Positions 1 through 7,790 are shown, counted from the first letter of the stretch. The stretch is 11,581 nucleotides of DNA from an uncultured bacterium (GCA_903911455.1 CAIWDQ010000095.1:1-11581), one strand, 5' to 3'. Numbers and translations: made by a program. Notes: generated from the sequence alone by a model not told the origin.

Positions 1-68
1 AACTGGACTAGGTTTTAATCATTATTTAAAACTCTTTATTGTAAACCTGACATTTAACCCATCTAGAA

Positions 69-1751
69 TTATTCTAATTCATTTTCTTTTTCTTCTTGTT
101 CGTTTGATTTTTTAGCTTTAGCGTAGTATAAAGAAATAGTTATTGAAATAATAGCCAGGAAAAGGAATGCAATTATCCTATATATCATCGATATTCTTGC
201 AAGATCTATTATAAATAAATAAAAAGCAGTAACAATCATCGTCCCAATTGCCATCCACCTGTATTTAATATTACGAAGCAATAAACTAAGCAAGAAAAAT
301 GCAATAGCCGCAATAGTCCACGATAAAGTAACATATTGTGCGGGAACTGACATGTATAATGCATATAAAGTCATTATAAAAGTTATAATAAGATAAAAAT
401 TTCTGAATATACTTGTTCTAATTTCTAATAACTCACGTTTCCAATTAATTATCCTAGCAGAAAGTAAAGCAACCGCAGCAAAAGAGAAATTAATACTATC
501 GATTGAAGGTGAAGAGAAAAGATAAGTAATCAAAAGCATGAAAAAGAGAAATGCATTCATTGAAATAATTATCTTTGATCTAAACCATAAGGCTATACTA
601 ACAACATACAAACTTTGAATTGTAAGTAATAAATAAGTATAAGGGAGTTTAAAAATACCATAAACTGATATACTAATTGCCAGAAAACCATACATTGCAA
701 ACAATGCAGGAGCAAATTTCCATTTAGAAAAGGTTTTTAATATGATAGAGAAAATCATGCAGTAAAGTGAGATAATTATATATAATTCTTTATAATTATC
801 AGTAAAATATGAAAAAGTTAATGTTGCTAATAGTAAAGTAAATAAAATCCCATTAAATACTATTGAAAATAATAAGAAATTCTCACTGAATTTATCCTTT
901 TTAGGCACTAAAGTTACTAATGAAAATATAGAAGCACATCCAAATAAATATAAATGACTATATTGATGAGAAAAGATTAAATGAGCTGACAATCCGGTTA
1001 AAGAACTGTTTTTTAATAACCAAATTAAGAAAGTTAAATAAACCAGAAACATTGAAACAATTAACGTTCGTTTCCATGCATTTCTAAAAAAAAAATATAC
1101 TGCCCCAGCCGAAACAAAAACCGTTAGTAGTAACATGACAATCGTATTGTTACTTAGAAATCCAGTTCCAAGAGCAAATAACAATGCAATATCTGCATGT
1201 AGTTCTGATTTCTTAGAAAATGAAATGTAAATTTGATATGCAATAACTATCAATAAAAGGAACAATGAAATATATTCATTTGTGATTAAAGGGTTATCAA
1301 CAAAAAAGTGAAGCCGCAAAGTTACATAAAAGAGCAATAATTTTCCAATAACATCAAACATTTCAGATAGATGATCAACCTGTTTTTTAATATAGTTTGA
1401 TAAAAAGTAAAATCCAATTACAGAAGCATATCCAAATATACCTGAAAGGAATGGGAACCCAGTATTTTGTATATATTGAGAAATAAAAGTGATACCAAAA
1501 AAGAGTACTATACTTCCTAGTAAAGCTAATCCAAATCCCCCGATTCTTGATTCAATTCTGAATTCAGAATCGGAGGTTTCTTCAACGTACGCTTCATTAG
1601 ATATATCTTCAGTAATTTCCTGTTTATTTTTAGAATACTTTTGAGTGACTCCTAGTAATCCTTCAAGATAAATTACACGACTTTCTAAGAAAGTTAATTT
1701 TGATAAAATGCTTTCAAGGTCAGTTTTGGTTTCGTCTTCATCCTTATGCAT
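69..1751 (-). CDS. Polytopic membrane protein resembling DUF2339
   Basis: A 560-residue protein of unknown function. Residues 1-36 are charged and heptad-like (DLESILSKLTFLESRVIYLE), predicting a short coiled coil. A charged linker reaches about residue 68, and then roughly 16-18 hydrophobic spans run to 543, followed by an acidic-basic tail (KAKKSNEQEEKENELE). The layout (cytoplasmic coiled coil, then many evenly spaced spans) and the late block WTIAAIAFFLLSLLLRN (478-494) with DLARI (516-520) match what I know of DUF2339 proteins; length is at the short end for the family. It contains no CXXCH and no ferredoxin cysteine cluster, so it is not itself an obvious redox subunit. It is 17 bases downstream of the NrfD-like gene, so it is probably cotranscribed. 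A role in assembling or anchoring the complexes is only a guess. After its stop, positions 1-68 show no convincing terminator. Confidence 0.7.
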   Translation of the reverse strand: MHKDEDETKTDLESILSKLTFLESRVIYLEGLLGVTQKYSKNKQEITEDISNEAYVEETSDSEFRIESRIGGFGLALLGSIVLFFGITFISQYIQNTGFPFLSGIFGYASVIGFYFLSNYIKKQVDHLSEMFDVIGKLLLFYVTLRLHFFVDNPLITNEYISLFLLLIVIAYQIYISFSKKSELHADIALLFALGTGFLSNNTIVMLLLTVFVSAGAVYFFFRNAWKRTLIVSMFLVYLTFLIWLLKNSSLTGLSAHLIFSHQYSHLYLFGCASIFSLVTLVPKKDKFSENFLLFSIVFNGILFTLLLATLTFSYFTDNYKELYIIISLYCMIFSIILKTFSKWKFAPALFAMYGFLAISISVYGIFKLPYTYLLLTIQSLYVVSIALWFRSKIIISMNAFLFFMLLITYLFSSPSIDSINFSFAAVALLSARIINWKRELLEIRTSIFRNFYLIITFIMTLYALYMSVPAQYVTLSWTIAAIAFFLLSLLLRNIKYRWMAIGTMIVTAFYLFIIDLARISMIYRIIAFLFLAIISITISLYYAKAKKSNEQEEKENELE

Positions 1752-1768
1752 AAAATCAAAATTAAAAG

Positions 1769-2953
1769 TTATTCATGAGTTTTTTTCCAAGGTGGAAGCA
1801 ACCACAACATAAATGCAAGAATTCCAAAAGGTATAGCCATTAAAAGAATTGCTATACCAAAACCTTCAGCTCCAAAGAAGCTAGCTTTATAAGTTGTAAA
1901 GCCTAAGAAACTTTTAGAGAATAATTGTCCACCAATTACTACATTCCATCTCATAAAAAATATACCTACAAGTACTAAAATACTAACTAAGAAATATGAG
2001 ATTTTACGAATAATTTCATTAGGTTTATGAAATTGGAAAAATCCTAATATTCCAACAGGGACTAAAGTGCCAAGTAAAACCTGCATTATTGTTAATGTAA
2101 CAAATAACTTTGACATCAAAATCGAAATGATATCAAAAGATTCTTCAGAAACATAAATTCTATGTACTTGATCTAATGCTTCGAGTGTAAAATCCATTAT
2201 AAGAATATAAAATAGGAACTTACCAATAGTATCGAGGCATTGCATATCTAATTTCTGTTTACGTATCCAAGAGATTACCATATAGAGGAATAAAACTAAA
2301 GATATTCCAGAAACCATTGCTGAGAAAAGAAATACAACTGGCATCAAAACAGAGGACCACCAAGGATTTGCTTTAAGTGACCCAAATATAAAACCTACAT
2401 ATCCATGCAAAAGAAATGCAGAAGGAATACCAACTACAGTAATTATATACCCAATCTTTTCGTCCCATTTTACAGCTTTTGGAGAAATATCAAATACTCC
2501 AAGTGTCAAAATTTTATATATGTATTTAACAGGTCCTTTCTTCTCATTTGACCATAGCACTATATCTCTTCTATAATCAAACCATATTTCTAAAAGTAAA
2601 ACAACCATTAAATACCATAAATAAACAAATCCAAATATTGCCATAGCAGATGTAAAATGTGGAGTCATCAACATTTCATAAAACCTATCAGGTCTACCTA
2701 AATGAGCAACCAAAGGCATAGTAGCAACCAGTAAAAATGAAAAAGAAGCTAACAATGAAATTTCATAAATTGGATTTAATGCTTTTACGTTAAAAACTCT
2801 GTTTAATGAAGCCAGTATGAATGCTCCAGCAACTAATCCAGTAATATATGGATATAGTACAATTAAAATACCCCACCTTAATTCAATTTCGTTAGGATAA
2901 ATAAATCCATCAACTTGCTGTAATGCTTGATATAAATTTTCAAAATTCCCCAT
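1769..2953 (-). CDS. NrfD/PsrC-family quinone-site membrane subunit of the second module
   Basis: A 394-residue polytopic membrane protein with about nine or ten spans, expected to react with menaquinone and hand electrons to or from the iron-sulfur subunit encoded one base upstream. Diagnostic motifs are HLGRPDRFYEML at 84-95, followed by a histidine at 99 and the next span; HGYVGFIFGSL with a paired tryptophan at 183-199; and RWNVVIGGQ at 335-343. These belong to the NrfD/PsrC branch near the ActC and Qrc membrane subunits. This differs from the DsrP/HmcC-like subunit at 4592-5857, so the locus holds two distinct quinone-site proteins. The start is fixed by the TAA-C-ATG junction with the preceding gene. 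It ends in PPWKKTHE on the predicted cytoplasmic side, 17 bases before the next gene. Family assignment is secure; physiological direction is not. Confidence 0.9.
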   Translation of the reverse strand: MGNFENLYQALQQVDGFIYPNEIELRWGILIVLYPYITGLVAGAFILASLNRVFNVKALNPIYEISLLASFSFLLVATMPLVAHLGRPDRFYEMLMTPHFTSAMAIFGFVYLWYLMVVLLLEIWFDYRRDIVLWSNEKKGPVKYIYKILTLGVFDISPKAVKWDEKIGYIITVVGIPSAFLLHGYVGFIFGSLKANPWWSSVLMPVVFLFSAMVSGISLVLFLYMVISWIRKQKLDMQCLDTIGKFLFYILIMDFTLEALDQVHRIYVSEESFDIISILMSKLFVTLTIMQVLLGTLVPVGILGFFQFHKPNEIIRKISYFLVSILVLVGIFFMRWNVVIGGQLFSKSFLGFTTYKASFFGAEGFGIAILLMAIPFGILAFMLWLLPPWKKTHE

Positions 2954-2954
2954 G

Positions 2955-3728
2955 TTATTCAGCCTCCTCTTTTAATGCGTTATAGAAAAATTTTGGCTTA
3001 GTATTAAGGTGCGGTTTTAAAACCGTACAATTATGCTCCTTAATAAATTTGACCAAATCACTATTTTTATCATTTAAATCACCATAAATCTTTGCTCCAG
3101 TTGGACATACTGTAATACAAGCAGGGGCTAAACCTTTTTTTATACGATGATAACATAAAGTACACTTATCTGCTGTGTGTTTAACTGGGTGTAAATATCT
3201 GCATGCATAAGGACAAGCCTGAACGCAATAGCCACAACCAATGCAATAAGTCTCATCAACTAGTACAACACCATCAGGACTTATAAACGTAGCTCCTACA
3301 GGACAAACTTGTTCACAAGGTGATTTTGCACAGTGGTTACAAGATTTAGGAATGAAAAATGATTTCTCAATTTCTTTATCTAAAACAGGTTGTTTAAAAC
3401 CATCAACCCCTCCATTTGGAGATTGAACTTTAACAACCCCATTTGCGGTTACAGAATATTGTTCGACCCAACTACGAAAGAAAAATGGTTCTTTAGGTAC
3501 GTTGTTTTCAGTTTTACATGCTTTTGCGCAACTACCGCAACCAATACATTTTTCAAGATCAACTCCAATACCATACCACGCACCTTTTCCCTTAGGCTTC
3601 TCACCTGCTAATGCTTTAATTTGTTTTAAAGGATCAAGCATTGAAACCAATAATAGACCACCAGCTATTGCACCAGATTTTTTAAAAAAATCTCTTCTTG
3701 AGCTTACTTTTGTGTTTTCTTTTTCCAT
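2955..3728 (-). CDS. Tat-exported four-[4Fe-4S] electron-transfer subunit of the second module (NrfC/PsrB/DmsB type)
   Basis: A 257-residue periplasmic ferredoxin-type subunit that would pass electrons between the following NrfD-like protein and the octahaem cytochrome. It has a Tat signal (SSRRDFFKK, residues 9-17) with a probable signal peptidase I site after ALA (39-41). Four cysteine groups lie at C61/64/67/71, C130/133/138/142, C162/165/168/172 and C189/192/204/208, so four [4Fe-4S] clusters are expected. C176 and C234 are extra. Unlike the first-module protein there is no lipobox, so it is probably held by its partners. The C-terminal LNTKPKFFY repeats the ending of that protein, and the two are clearly paralogous in plan. 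Its stop codon (TAA, 2957-2955) is separated from the ATG of the membrane subunit by one base, which implies translational coupling. The catalytic subunit that often accompanies this family (molybdopterin oxidoreductase) is absent. Confidence 0.9.
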   Translation of the reverse strand: MEKENTKVSSRRDFFKKSGAIAGGLLLVSMLDPLKQIKALAGEKPKGKGAWYGIGVDLEKCIGCGSCAKACKTENNVPKEPFFFRSWVEQYSVTANGVVKVQSPNGGVDGFKQPVLDKEIEKSFFIPKSCNHCAKSPCEQVCPVGATFISPDGVVLVDETYCIGCGYCVQACPYACRYLHPVKHTADKCTLCYHRIKKGLAPACITVCPTGAKIYGDLNDKNSDLVKFIKEHNCTVLKPHLNTKPKFFYNALKEEAE

Positions 3729-3750
3729 AGATTGATAATATGAAATAAAA

Positions 3751-4521
3751 TTATTTAAATTCTAAAGGATTGTGTCCAATGTGACAATCTATACATTTAT
3801 TTTCTATATTATGTTCTTTAAGGTCAATTTGTTTTATTCCTTTTGATTTAGGCGCTATGCCAATACCATGACATTTACCACAAAATTCACGTTTGCTTGG
3901 TTTGAACATATTTGATTTTGAAGGAGATTTTATATGATTCAATCCTTCACCATGACAACTTTGGCATGGAACAGATTTGTGCATCCCTTTTGTTTTTATT
4001 TTATCTATTTTATCATGACACATAATACATATTGCAGGTTCATCTTTTTTATTTTGATTAGATGCAACTTGCGCCATTTTTATTTCAGGACTATGTGGAT
4101 TATGACAGTTGACACATTTACTGTCGATATTATGTTTAGTAATATCTACTTGTTTTATCACAGTAGAAGAGCGAGCTAAATTCTTTGCATGACATTTAGC
4201 ACAAAATTCTCTTTCTGATGATTTCTCCATCTTGTTGATAGTAGGGTTTTCAATATGTTTGTTCCCTGCTCCATGACATGTCTGACAATTAATTAATTTA
4301 TGAGCACCTACATATTTAGAATTACTAATGTCAGTGTGACAGTTAGAACATAATGTAGTGTCTACAAATTTCTTTTCGTGGTCAATATTATATTGTAATG
4401 CATCTGCTCTATAATGTCCTAAATCACCAAAAGTTTTAGGTACTAAAAAGTGACGAGCTGTTAAAAATAAACCTACAAAAATTGCAAAAACGATAATAAG
4501 GTTTCTTAATTGGTTAGGCAT
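3751..4521 (-). CDS. Membrane-anchored octahaem cytochrome c made of two tetrahaem repeats
   Basis: A 256-residue cytochrome with an uncleaved-looking N-terminal membrane anchor (about residues 8-22) and eight CXXCH motifs at C58, C79, C107, C136, C165, C186, C214 and C243. The second four repeat the first four at an exact offset of 107 residues. The additional histidines H74/H181, H89/H196, H130/H237 and H143/H250 repeat at the same offset, so each haem could have bis-histidine coordination as in c3-type cytochromes. It lies 70 bases after the DsrP-like gene and 22 bases before the second iron-sulfur gene, so it fits as the cytochrome subunit of the second module. It may also bridge the two modules. 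It lacks the NapC/NrfH size and haem layout. Exact family below multihaem c3-like or paired-CXXCH is not clear to me. Confidence 0.88.
   Translation of the reverse strand: MPNQLRNLIIVFAIFVGLFLTARHFLVPKTFGDLGHYRADALQYNIDHEKKFVDTTLCSNCHTDISNSKYVGAHKLINCQTCHGAGNKHIENPTINKMEKSSEREFCAKCHAKNLARSSTVIKQVDITKHNIDSKCVNCHNPHSPEIKMAQVASNQNKKDEPAICIMCHDKIDKIKTKGMHKSVPCQSCHGEGLNHIKSPSKSNMFKPSKREFCGKCHGIGIAPKSKGIKQIDLKEHNIENKCIDCHIGHNPLEFK
3766..4350 (-). repeat. Internal coding duplication: two tetrahaem units in the octahaem cytochrome
   Basis: Unit 1 is 4350-4087 (residues 58-145) and unit 2 is 4029-3766 (residues 165-252). The offset is exactly 321 bases, 107 codons, with no insertion or deletion across 88 residues. 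By hand alignment about 42 of 88 residues match, including all haem cysteines and histidines and shared stretches such as REFC-KCH and IKQ-D---HNI. The divergence shows an old duplication held in register by function, not a recent slippage repeat. Confidence 0.85.
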
Positions 4522-4591
4522 AATATACTAAAATTAATGTGGTGAATAAATATGTAATCCAATACTAATGATTATAAATGGTTATTATATT

Positions 4592-5857
4592 TTAATTATT
4601 TATAGATGTTAGTTCTTTCTCATCTATATATTGTTTTGTTTTCTTTATTTTTAAACTATCTATGCTATATCCTTCAAAAATAATTTCTATAGCAATTTTT
4701 ACAATAAATGTAAATAATAAAAATCCTAATGAAAATATCATTACAGCAGTATGAATTTCAGTAGATGAAGGAACAAAAACATATATTTGTCCTAATGTAT
4801 CAGGTGTAAAACCAGGTATTATCAAAGTTATACCTTTTTCTATATATACACTAGAATAAATTAAAATAGCACCTAAGTTTAAAGTGAAGAAATTATAACG
4901 TGTTTTTGGAACTAAAAATATAACAAAAGCAATTATGCTCATTATAATGGATGACCAAGCATAAACAACTAACTCTGTATTCTTACCTATTCCAAAGTAT
5001 AAATATTTCCAATATAAAAGATGTTCAGTATGAGAATAAAATTCTTTGAAAAGTTCTGCAATTGTAAAAAATAGATTAATAAACATTGCATAAACCATTA
5101 GTTCTGCTATTTTAAATATAGCTTCATCTTTTATTTCAAATTTAGTAGTCTTTCGCAGTATTTGAAATAGGATAATAAGAATAGCTGGACCAGAACAAAA
5201 TGCAGAAGCTAAAAATCTTGGAGCTAATAATGCACTGTTCCAAAACGGTCTGGCAGGTAAAGCATTATATAGGAAAGCAGTTACTGTATGTATCCCAACT
5301 GCCATTGGTATACTAAATAAAACAAGAGGTATTACTATAGATTTATTATAATGCTTTTTATAAAAGTAGCAATATAATAGATAGGTCGCTACGGTTAAGT
5401 TTACCAGAAAATAGGTACTTAACACAAAGAAATCCCAAGTTAATATTGATGCTGGCCAATTCATAGTTCCAATTCCAGGAAGCATATGCCAAAATTTCTG
5501 AGGATTACCTATATCAACGACTATAAAACTTATACACATTATTACTGCACAAACTGCAAGTATCTCACCGAAAATAACTATTTCTTTAATTGGTTTCCAG
5601 TCATAAATATATGCAGGAATTACTAACATAACAGCAGCTGCTGCAACACCCACTAAAAAAGTAAAGTTCCCAATATAAAATGCCCAAGATACTGAATCAC
5701 GCATATTAGTAACAATTAAACCATTCTCAAGTTGGTTAAGATACCCTGAACCTCCCCAAATAATCATCATTAATAAAAAGAACAACCAGGCAAAATAAAC
5801 GCGACTACCACTAAAAATTATTTTAAAACATCCAAGAATAAAACGTAAAAAATTCAT
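4592..5857 (-). CDS. NrfD-superfamily membrane subunit, DsrP/HmcC-like
   Basis: Integral membrane protein of 421 residues with about ten hydrophobic spans. It is predicted to bind menaquinone/menaquinol near the outer face and exchange electrons with the adjacent iron-sulfur subunit. Supporting motifs are a conserved block at 45-76 (GLIVTNMRDSVSW, then YIGNFTFLVGVAAAA), VDIGNPQKFWHML at 114-126, an HTVTAF...LPARPFWNS block at 190-208, and a late EKGITLIIPGF segment at 340-350. These are the features I associate with the HmcC/DsrP branch rather than the shorter PsrC/NrfD branch. These families carry no CXXCH motifs, and none is present here. The ATG at 5857 opens the protein with a short amphipathic segment before the first span. 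The 94-base upstream gap shows no clear hairpin. It is the membrane anchor of the first module. The family call is firm; quinone specificity and electron direction are inferred. Confidence 0.88.
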   Translation of the reverse strand: MNFLRFILGCFKIIFSGSRVYFAWLFFLLMMIIWGGSGYLNQLENGLIVTNMRDSVSWAFYIGNFTFLVGVAAAAVMLVIPAYIYDWKPIKEIVIFGEILAVCAVIMCISFIVVDIGNPQKFWHMLPGIGTMNWPASILTWDFFVLSTYFLVNLTVATYLLYCYFYKKHYNKSIVIPLVLFSIPMAVGIHTVTAFLYNALPARPFWNSALLAPRFLASAFCSGPAILIILFQILRKTTKFEIKDEAIFKIAELMVYAMFINLFFTIAELFKEFYSHTEHLLYWKYLYFGIGKNTELVVYAWSSIIMSIIAFVIFLVPKTRYNFFTLNLGAILIYSSVYIEKGITLIIPGFTPDTLGQIYVFVPSSTEIHTAVMIFSLGFLLFTFIVKIAIEIIFEGYSIDSLKIKKTKQYIDEKELTSINN

Positions 5858-5951
5858 TTGCTTAAAATTTATTAATAAAAAATCTGATAATAAAGAAAAA
5901 TATTATTTGTTTAATAAAGCTAAAGTTGAGTATTATGCTAGTTTATTATAA

Positions 5952-6854
5952 TTAAACACCAAAGAAATAATAAAACTTTGGCTGAGTATTAAGTTCTGAT
6001 TTAAGAATCAATACCCTTTTATTTTCTAGTATATATCTAATTTCACTTTCAGGATCTAGTAGATTACCGAATTTTCGAGCTCCTACTGGACATATTTCAA
6101 CACATGCAGGATATTTACCTTCTCTTGAGCGTTGAATGCAAAATGTGCATTTTTCAACTACACCTTTAATACGAGGTCTATTTCCTAGATAATGTGTTTC
6201 AGGATTGATTTCTTCATCAGGAATATTTGGTTCAGCCCAATTAAAATGTCTTGCACCATAAGGACATGCAGCCATACAATATCTACATCCAATACACCAA
6301 TTATAGTCTACAACTACAATTCCATCTGGTTCCTGCCATGTAGCCTTAGTAGGACAAACAGTTGTACACTGAGGATGCCTACACTGCTGACAACTTGTAG
6401 GTAAATAAAAATGCCCTTCTTCTGGTACTAAATCAGGATTATATTGAGCATTAGCTTCAGAGAAATCAATACCTTTTTCTTTATTCATCTGAAGTACTTC
6501 AATCCAATGAATTTGAGGATCACGAGACTGATTATTCTCCCCTACACAAGCATAAACACATCTTCTGCATCCAATACATCTAGATAAATCAAGAGCATAT
6601 CCAAATAAGGTTCCGTCTATTGCTGGTTTAGCCGATACTTTAAATTCTTTTCCATATTTAGTTGAATATTTCTTCTCAAGATTTTTTATAATCTTATCAA
6701 TTTCTTTTTTTGATAAAGTTTTAAAGTTGCCTTGTAAAAACTCATCAAATCCTGGAGAATTACAACTTGCAAGAGCTAGAGTACCTGCTGTTACAATAGA
6801 CAATTTCTTAATAAAATCTCTTCTGGATTTTTTAGCATTATTTTCTTGCTGCAT
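5952..6854 (-). CDS. Tat-exported four-[4Fe-4S] electron-transfer subunit, DsrO/NrfC/DmsB type, putative lipoprotein
   Basis: Periplasm-facing electron wire between a quinone-binding membrane subunit and cytochromes. The 300 residues (from the ATG at 6854) carry 16 cysteines in four ferredoxin groups: C93/96/99/103, C155/158/163/167, C187/190/193/197 and C236/239/251/255, so four [4Fe-4S] clusters are expected. The N-terminus has a near-perfect Tat motif (SRRDFIKK) and a hydrophobic stretch ending in LASC, a lipobox, which suggests export through Tat followed by lipidation of C31. An in-frame TTG at 6863 would add three residues. I prefer the ATG because the paralogous upstream protein starts at the equivalent place. 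It lies directly before a DsrP/HmcC-like membrane subunit (94-base gap), the standard partner. The C-terminal LNTQPKFYY motif is shared with the second iron-sulfur protein of this locus. The family is secure; the specific complex is unknown. Confidence 0.9.
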   Translation of the reverse strand: MQQENNAKKSRRDFIKKLSIVTAGTLALASCNSPGFDEFLQGNFKTLSKKEIDKIIKNLEKKYSTKYGKEFKVSAKPAIDGTLFGYALDLSRCIGCRRCVYACVGENNQSRDPQIHWIEVLQMNKEKGIDFSEANAQYNPDLVPEEGHFYLPTSCQQCRHPQCTTVCPTKATWQEPDGIVVVDYNWCIGCRYCMAACPYGARHFNWAEPNIPDEEINPETHYLGNRPRIKGVVEKCTFCIQRSREGKYPACVEICPVGARKFGNLLDPESEIRYILENKRVLILKSELNTQPKFYYFFGV

Positions 6855-6877
6855 AATGATCAAACTTTGATTTATTA

Positions 6878-7147
6878 TTAATTTGTTCCTTCAAATAAAT
6901 TTTTATTAATAGAATTCTTAACAGGTGCTGATTCTGGTTTGAATTTCTTGACATCAGTAATATGTAGCTTTTTAGATAAGTCTTTTGTTTCAGCTTTTGA
7001 AAGTTGATTAATATTTTTATGAATTGAATCTCCCTTTTCTTTATTAGGTAGGTCAAGACTTGATAAAGTAACAAAAGCTCCTATTGCAATAGGTATATTC
7101 ATTAAAAATTGTCTTCTTGACTTATTTTTATTTTCTTCGTTCTGCAT
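6878..7147 (-). CDS. Small Tat-signal protein, truncated paralogue of the N-terminus of the next iron-sulfur subunit
   Basis: An 89-residue protein with a twin-arginine signal (KSRRQFLMN, residues 9-17), a hydrophobic stretch to about 30, and a short charged linker. It has no cysteine and no recognisable redox motif. Its whole length lines up with the first ~88 residues of the adjacent four-cluster protein. Both begin MQ(N/Q)E with KSRR near residue 10, both have a LSK motif at 47-51, and both have an FK-rich stretch leading to LF at 83-85. It stops just where the first cluster motif of the neighbour would begin. I read it as a duplicated and truncated front end, or a small subunit derived from one. 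Position (24 bases before the neighbour's ATG) and an intact Tat motif favour expression. Function is unknown; it might help assembly or occupy a structural position. A start at ATG 7147 is supported by the paralogue alignment. Confidence 0.7.
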   Translation of the reverse strand: MQNEENKNKSRRQFLMNIPIAIGAFVTLSSLDLPNKEKGDSIHKNINQLSKAETKDLSKKLHITDVKKFKPESAPVKNSINKNLFEGTN

Positions 7148-7189
7148 AACTGTTAAAATTTAATCAATATTAAAAGTGCTAATTAAAAA

Positions 7190-7732
7190 TTAATAACCTC
7201 TAAGGCCTTGTTTAACGGGAGGGGGAAGTGGTTTAAGTTTCTTAAATCTTGGTGAATGTGGATTGTGACAATTTACACAAAGATAGTATTGTTTGTTTCC
7301 ATTCCATTTCCCTGTACGTTTACCATGAACACCTACTTTCCAATCACGAAGTTTATCTCCATGACATTGTCCACACAATTTATATGATTCTCTAAAATCT
7401 AATAATTTTCCACTTGCAAGTCTAAGATAATTTCTGTCTTTAGAATCATGGCAATCTAGACACCAACGATTTTCTTTATCATGATTAAACATATTACTTA
7501 TACTATCATGTATGATTAGTTGTCTTTTTTGTGGATTTGTTATATGATTTAAATGACAACGGGAACAAGGAAATATACCTTCACTAAATGGTGGAGATGT
7601 TATTGCTTTATCCTTTATAGTGTCAATATTATTGAAGACTACTTTCTGGACTTTCTCATTCTTTTTCTGAGCCATCATTGTAATGTTCATCAGAAACAGC
7701 ATACATGCTATTGCAATAGAAATTTTTTTCAA
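7190..7732 (-). CDS. Periplasmic tetrahaem cytochrome c (first-module cytochrome subunit)
   Basis: Exported multihaem cytochrome of 180 residues, predicted to be the haem subunit of the module formed with the following iron-sulfur and NrfD-like genes. CXXCH motifs are at C56-H60, C91-H95, C120-H124 and C152-H156. Extra histidines H63, H75, H84, H136 and H159 could supply distal ligands. The last haem has the form CVNCHNPHSP, the paired-CXXCH style, and the tail is proline-rich (KPLPPPVKQG). The start is TTG at 7732. There is no in-frame ATG upstream before a TAG at 7756-7754, and starting at the internal ATG (residue 11) would destroy the signal peptide. From the TTG, the first 22 residues match the neighbouring cytochrome at 14 positions. 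An A-rich AAAAAG lies just upstream. It follows the hairpin gap and precedes the small Tat protein by 42 bases. Which partner it contacts is inferred from gene order only. Confidence 0.85.
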   Translation of the reverse strand: MKKISIAIACMLFLMNITMMAQKKNEKVQKVVFNNIDTIKDKAITSPPFSEGIFPCSRCHLNHITNPQKRQLIIHDSISNMFNHDKENRWCLDCHDSKDRNYLRLASGKLLDFRESYKLCGQCHGDKLRDWKVGVHGKRTGKWNGNKQYYLCVNCHNPHSPRFKKLKPLPPPVKQGLRGY

Positions 7733-7790
7733 TGTATTCTTTTTAGATTTATACTAATTTGAACTTAATCTAATTTTATATCTCAATTTA

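Noticed and set aside
12..32. Small inverted repeat GTTTTAA/TTAAAAC after the last gene as a terminator
   Set aside because: The seven-pair stem has one GC pair and there is no clear U-run; it is weak and expected by chance in AT-rich DNA.
3390..4179. Plus-strand open frames opposite the iron-sulfur and octahaem genes (and similar ones at 6192, 7553, 9770 and 10854)
   Set aside because: They lie wholly or mainly antisense to well-supported genes with clear cysteine motifs or membrane spans, and their translations show no recognisable domains.
6855..6863. Alternative TTG start adding three residues to the first iron-sulfur protein
   Set aside because: The ATG at 6854 aligns with the first residue of the upstream paralogous Tat protein, and the three extra residues add nothing to the signal.
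6838..7074. A second minus-strand frame overlapping the small Tat protein
   Set aside because: It has no export signal or motif, and the overlapping frame is supported by its alignment to the downstream paralogue.
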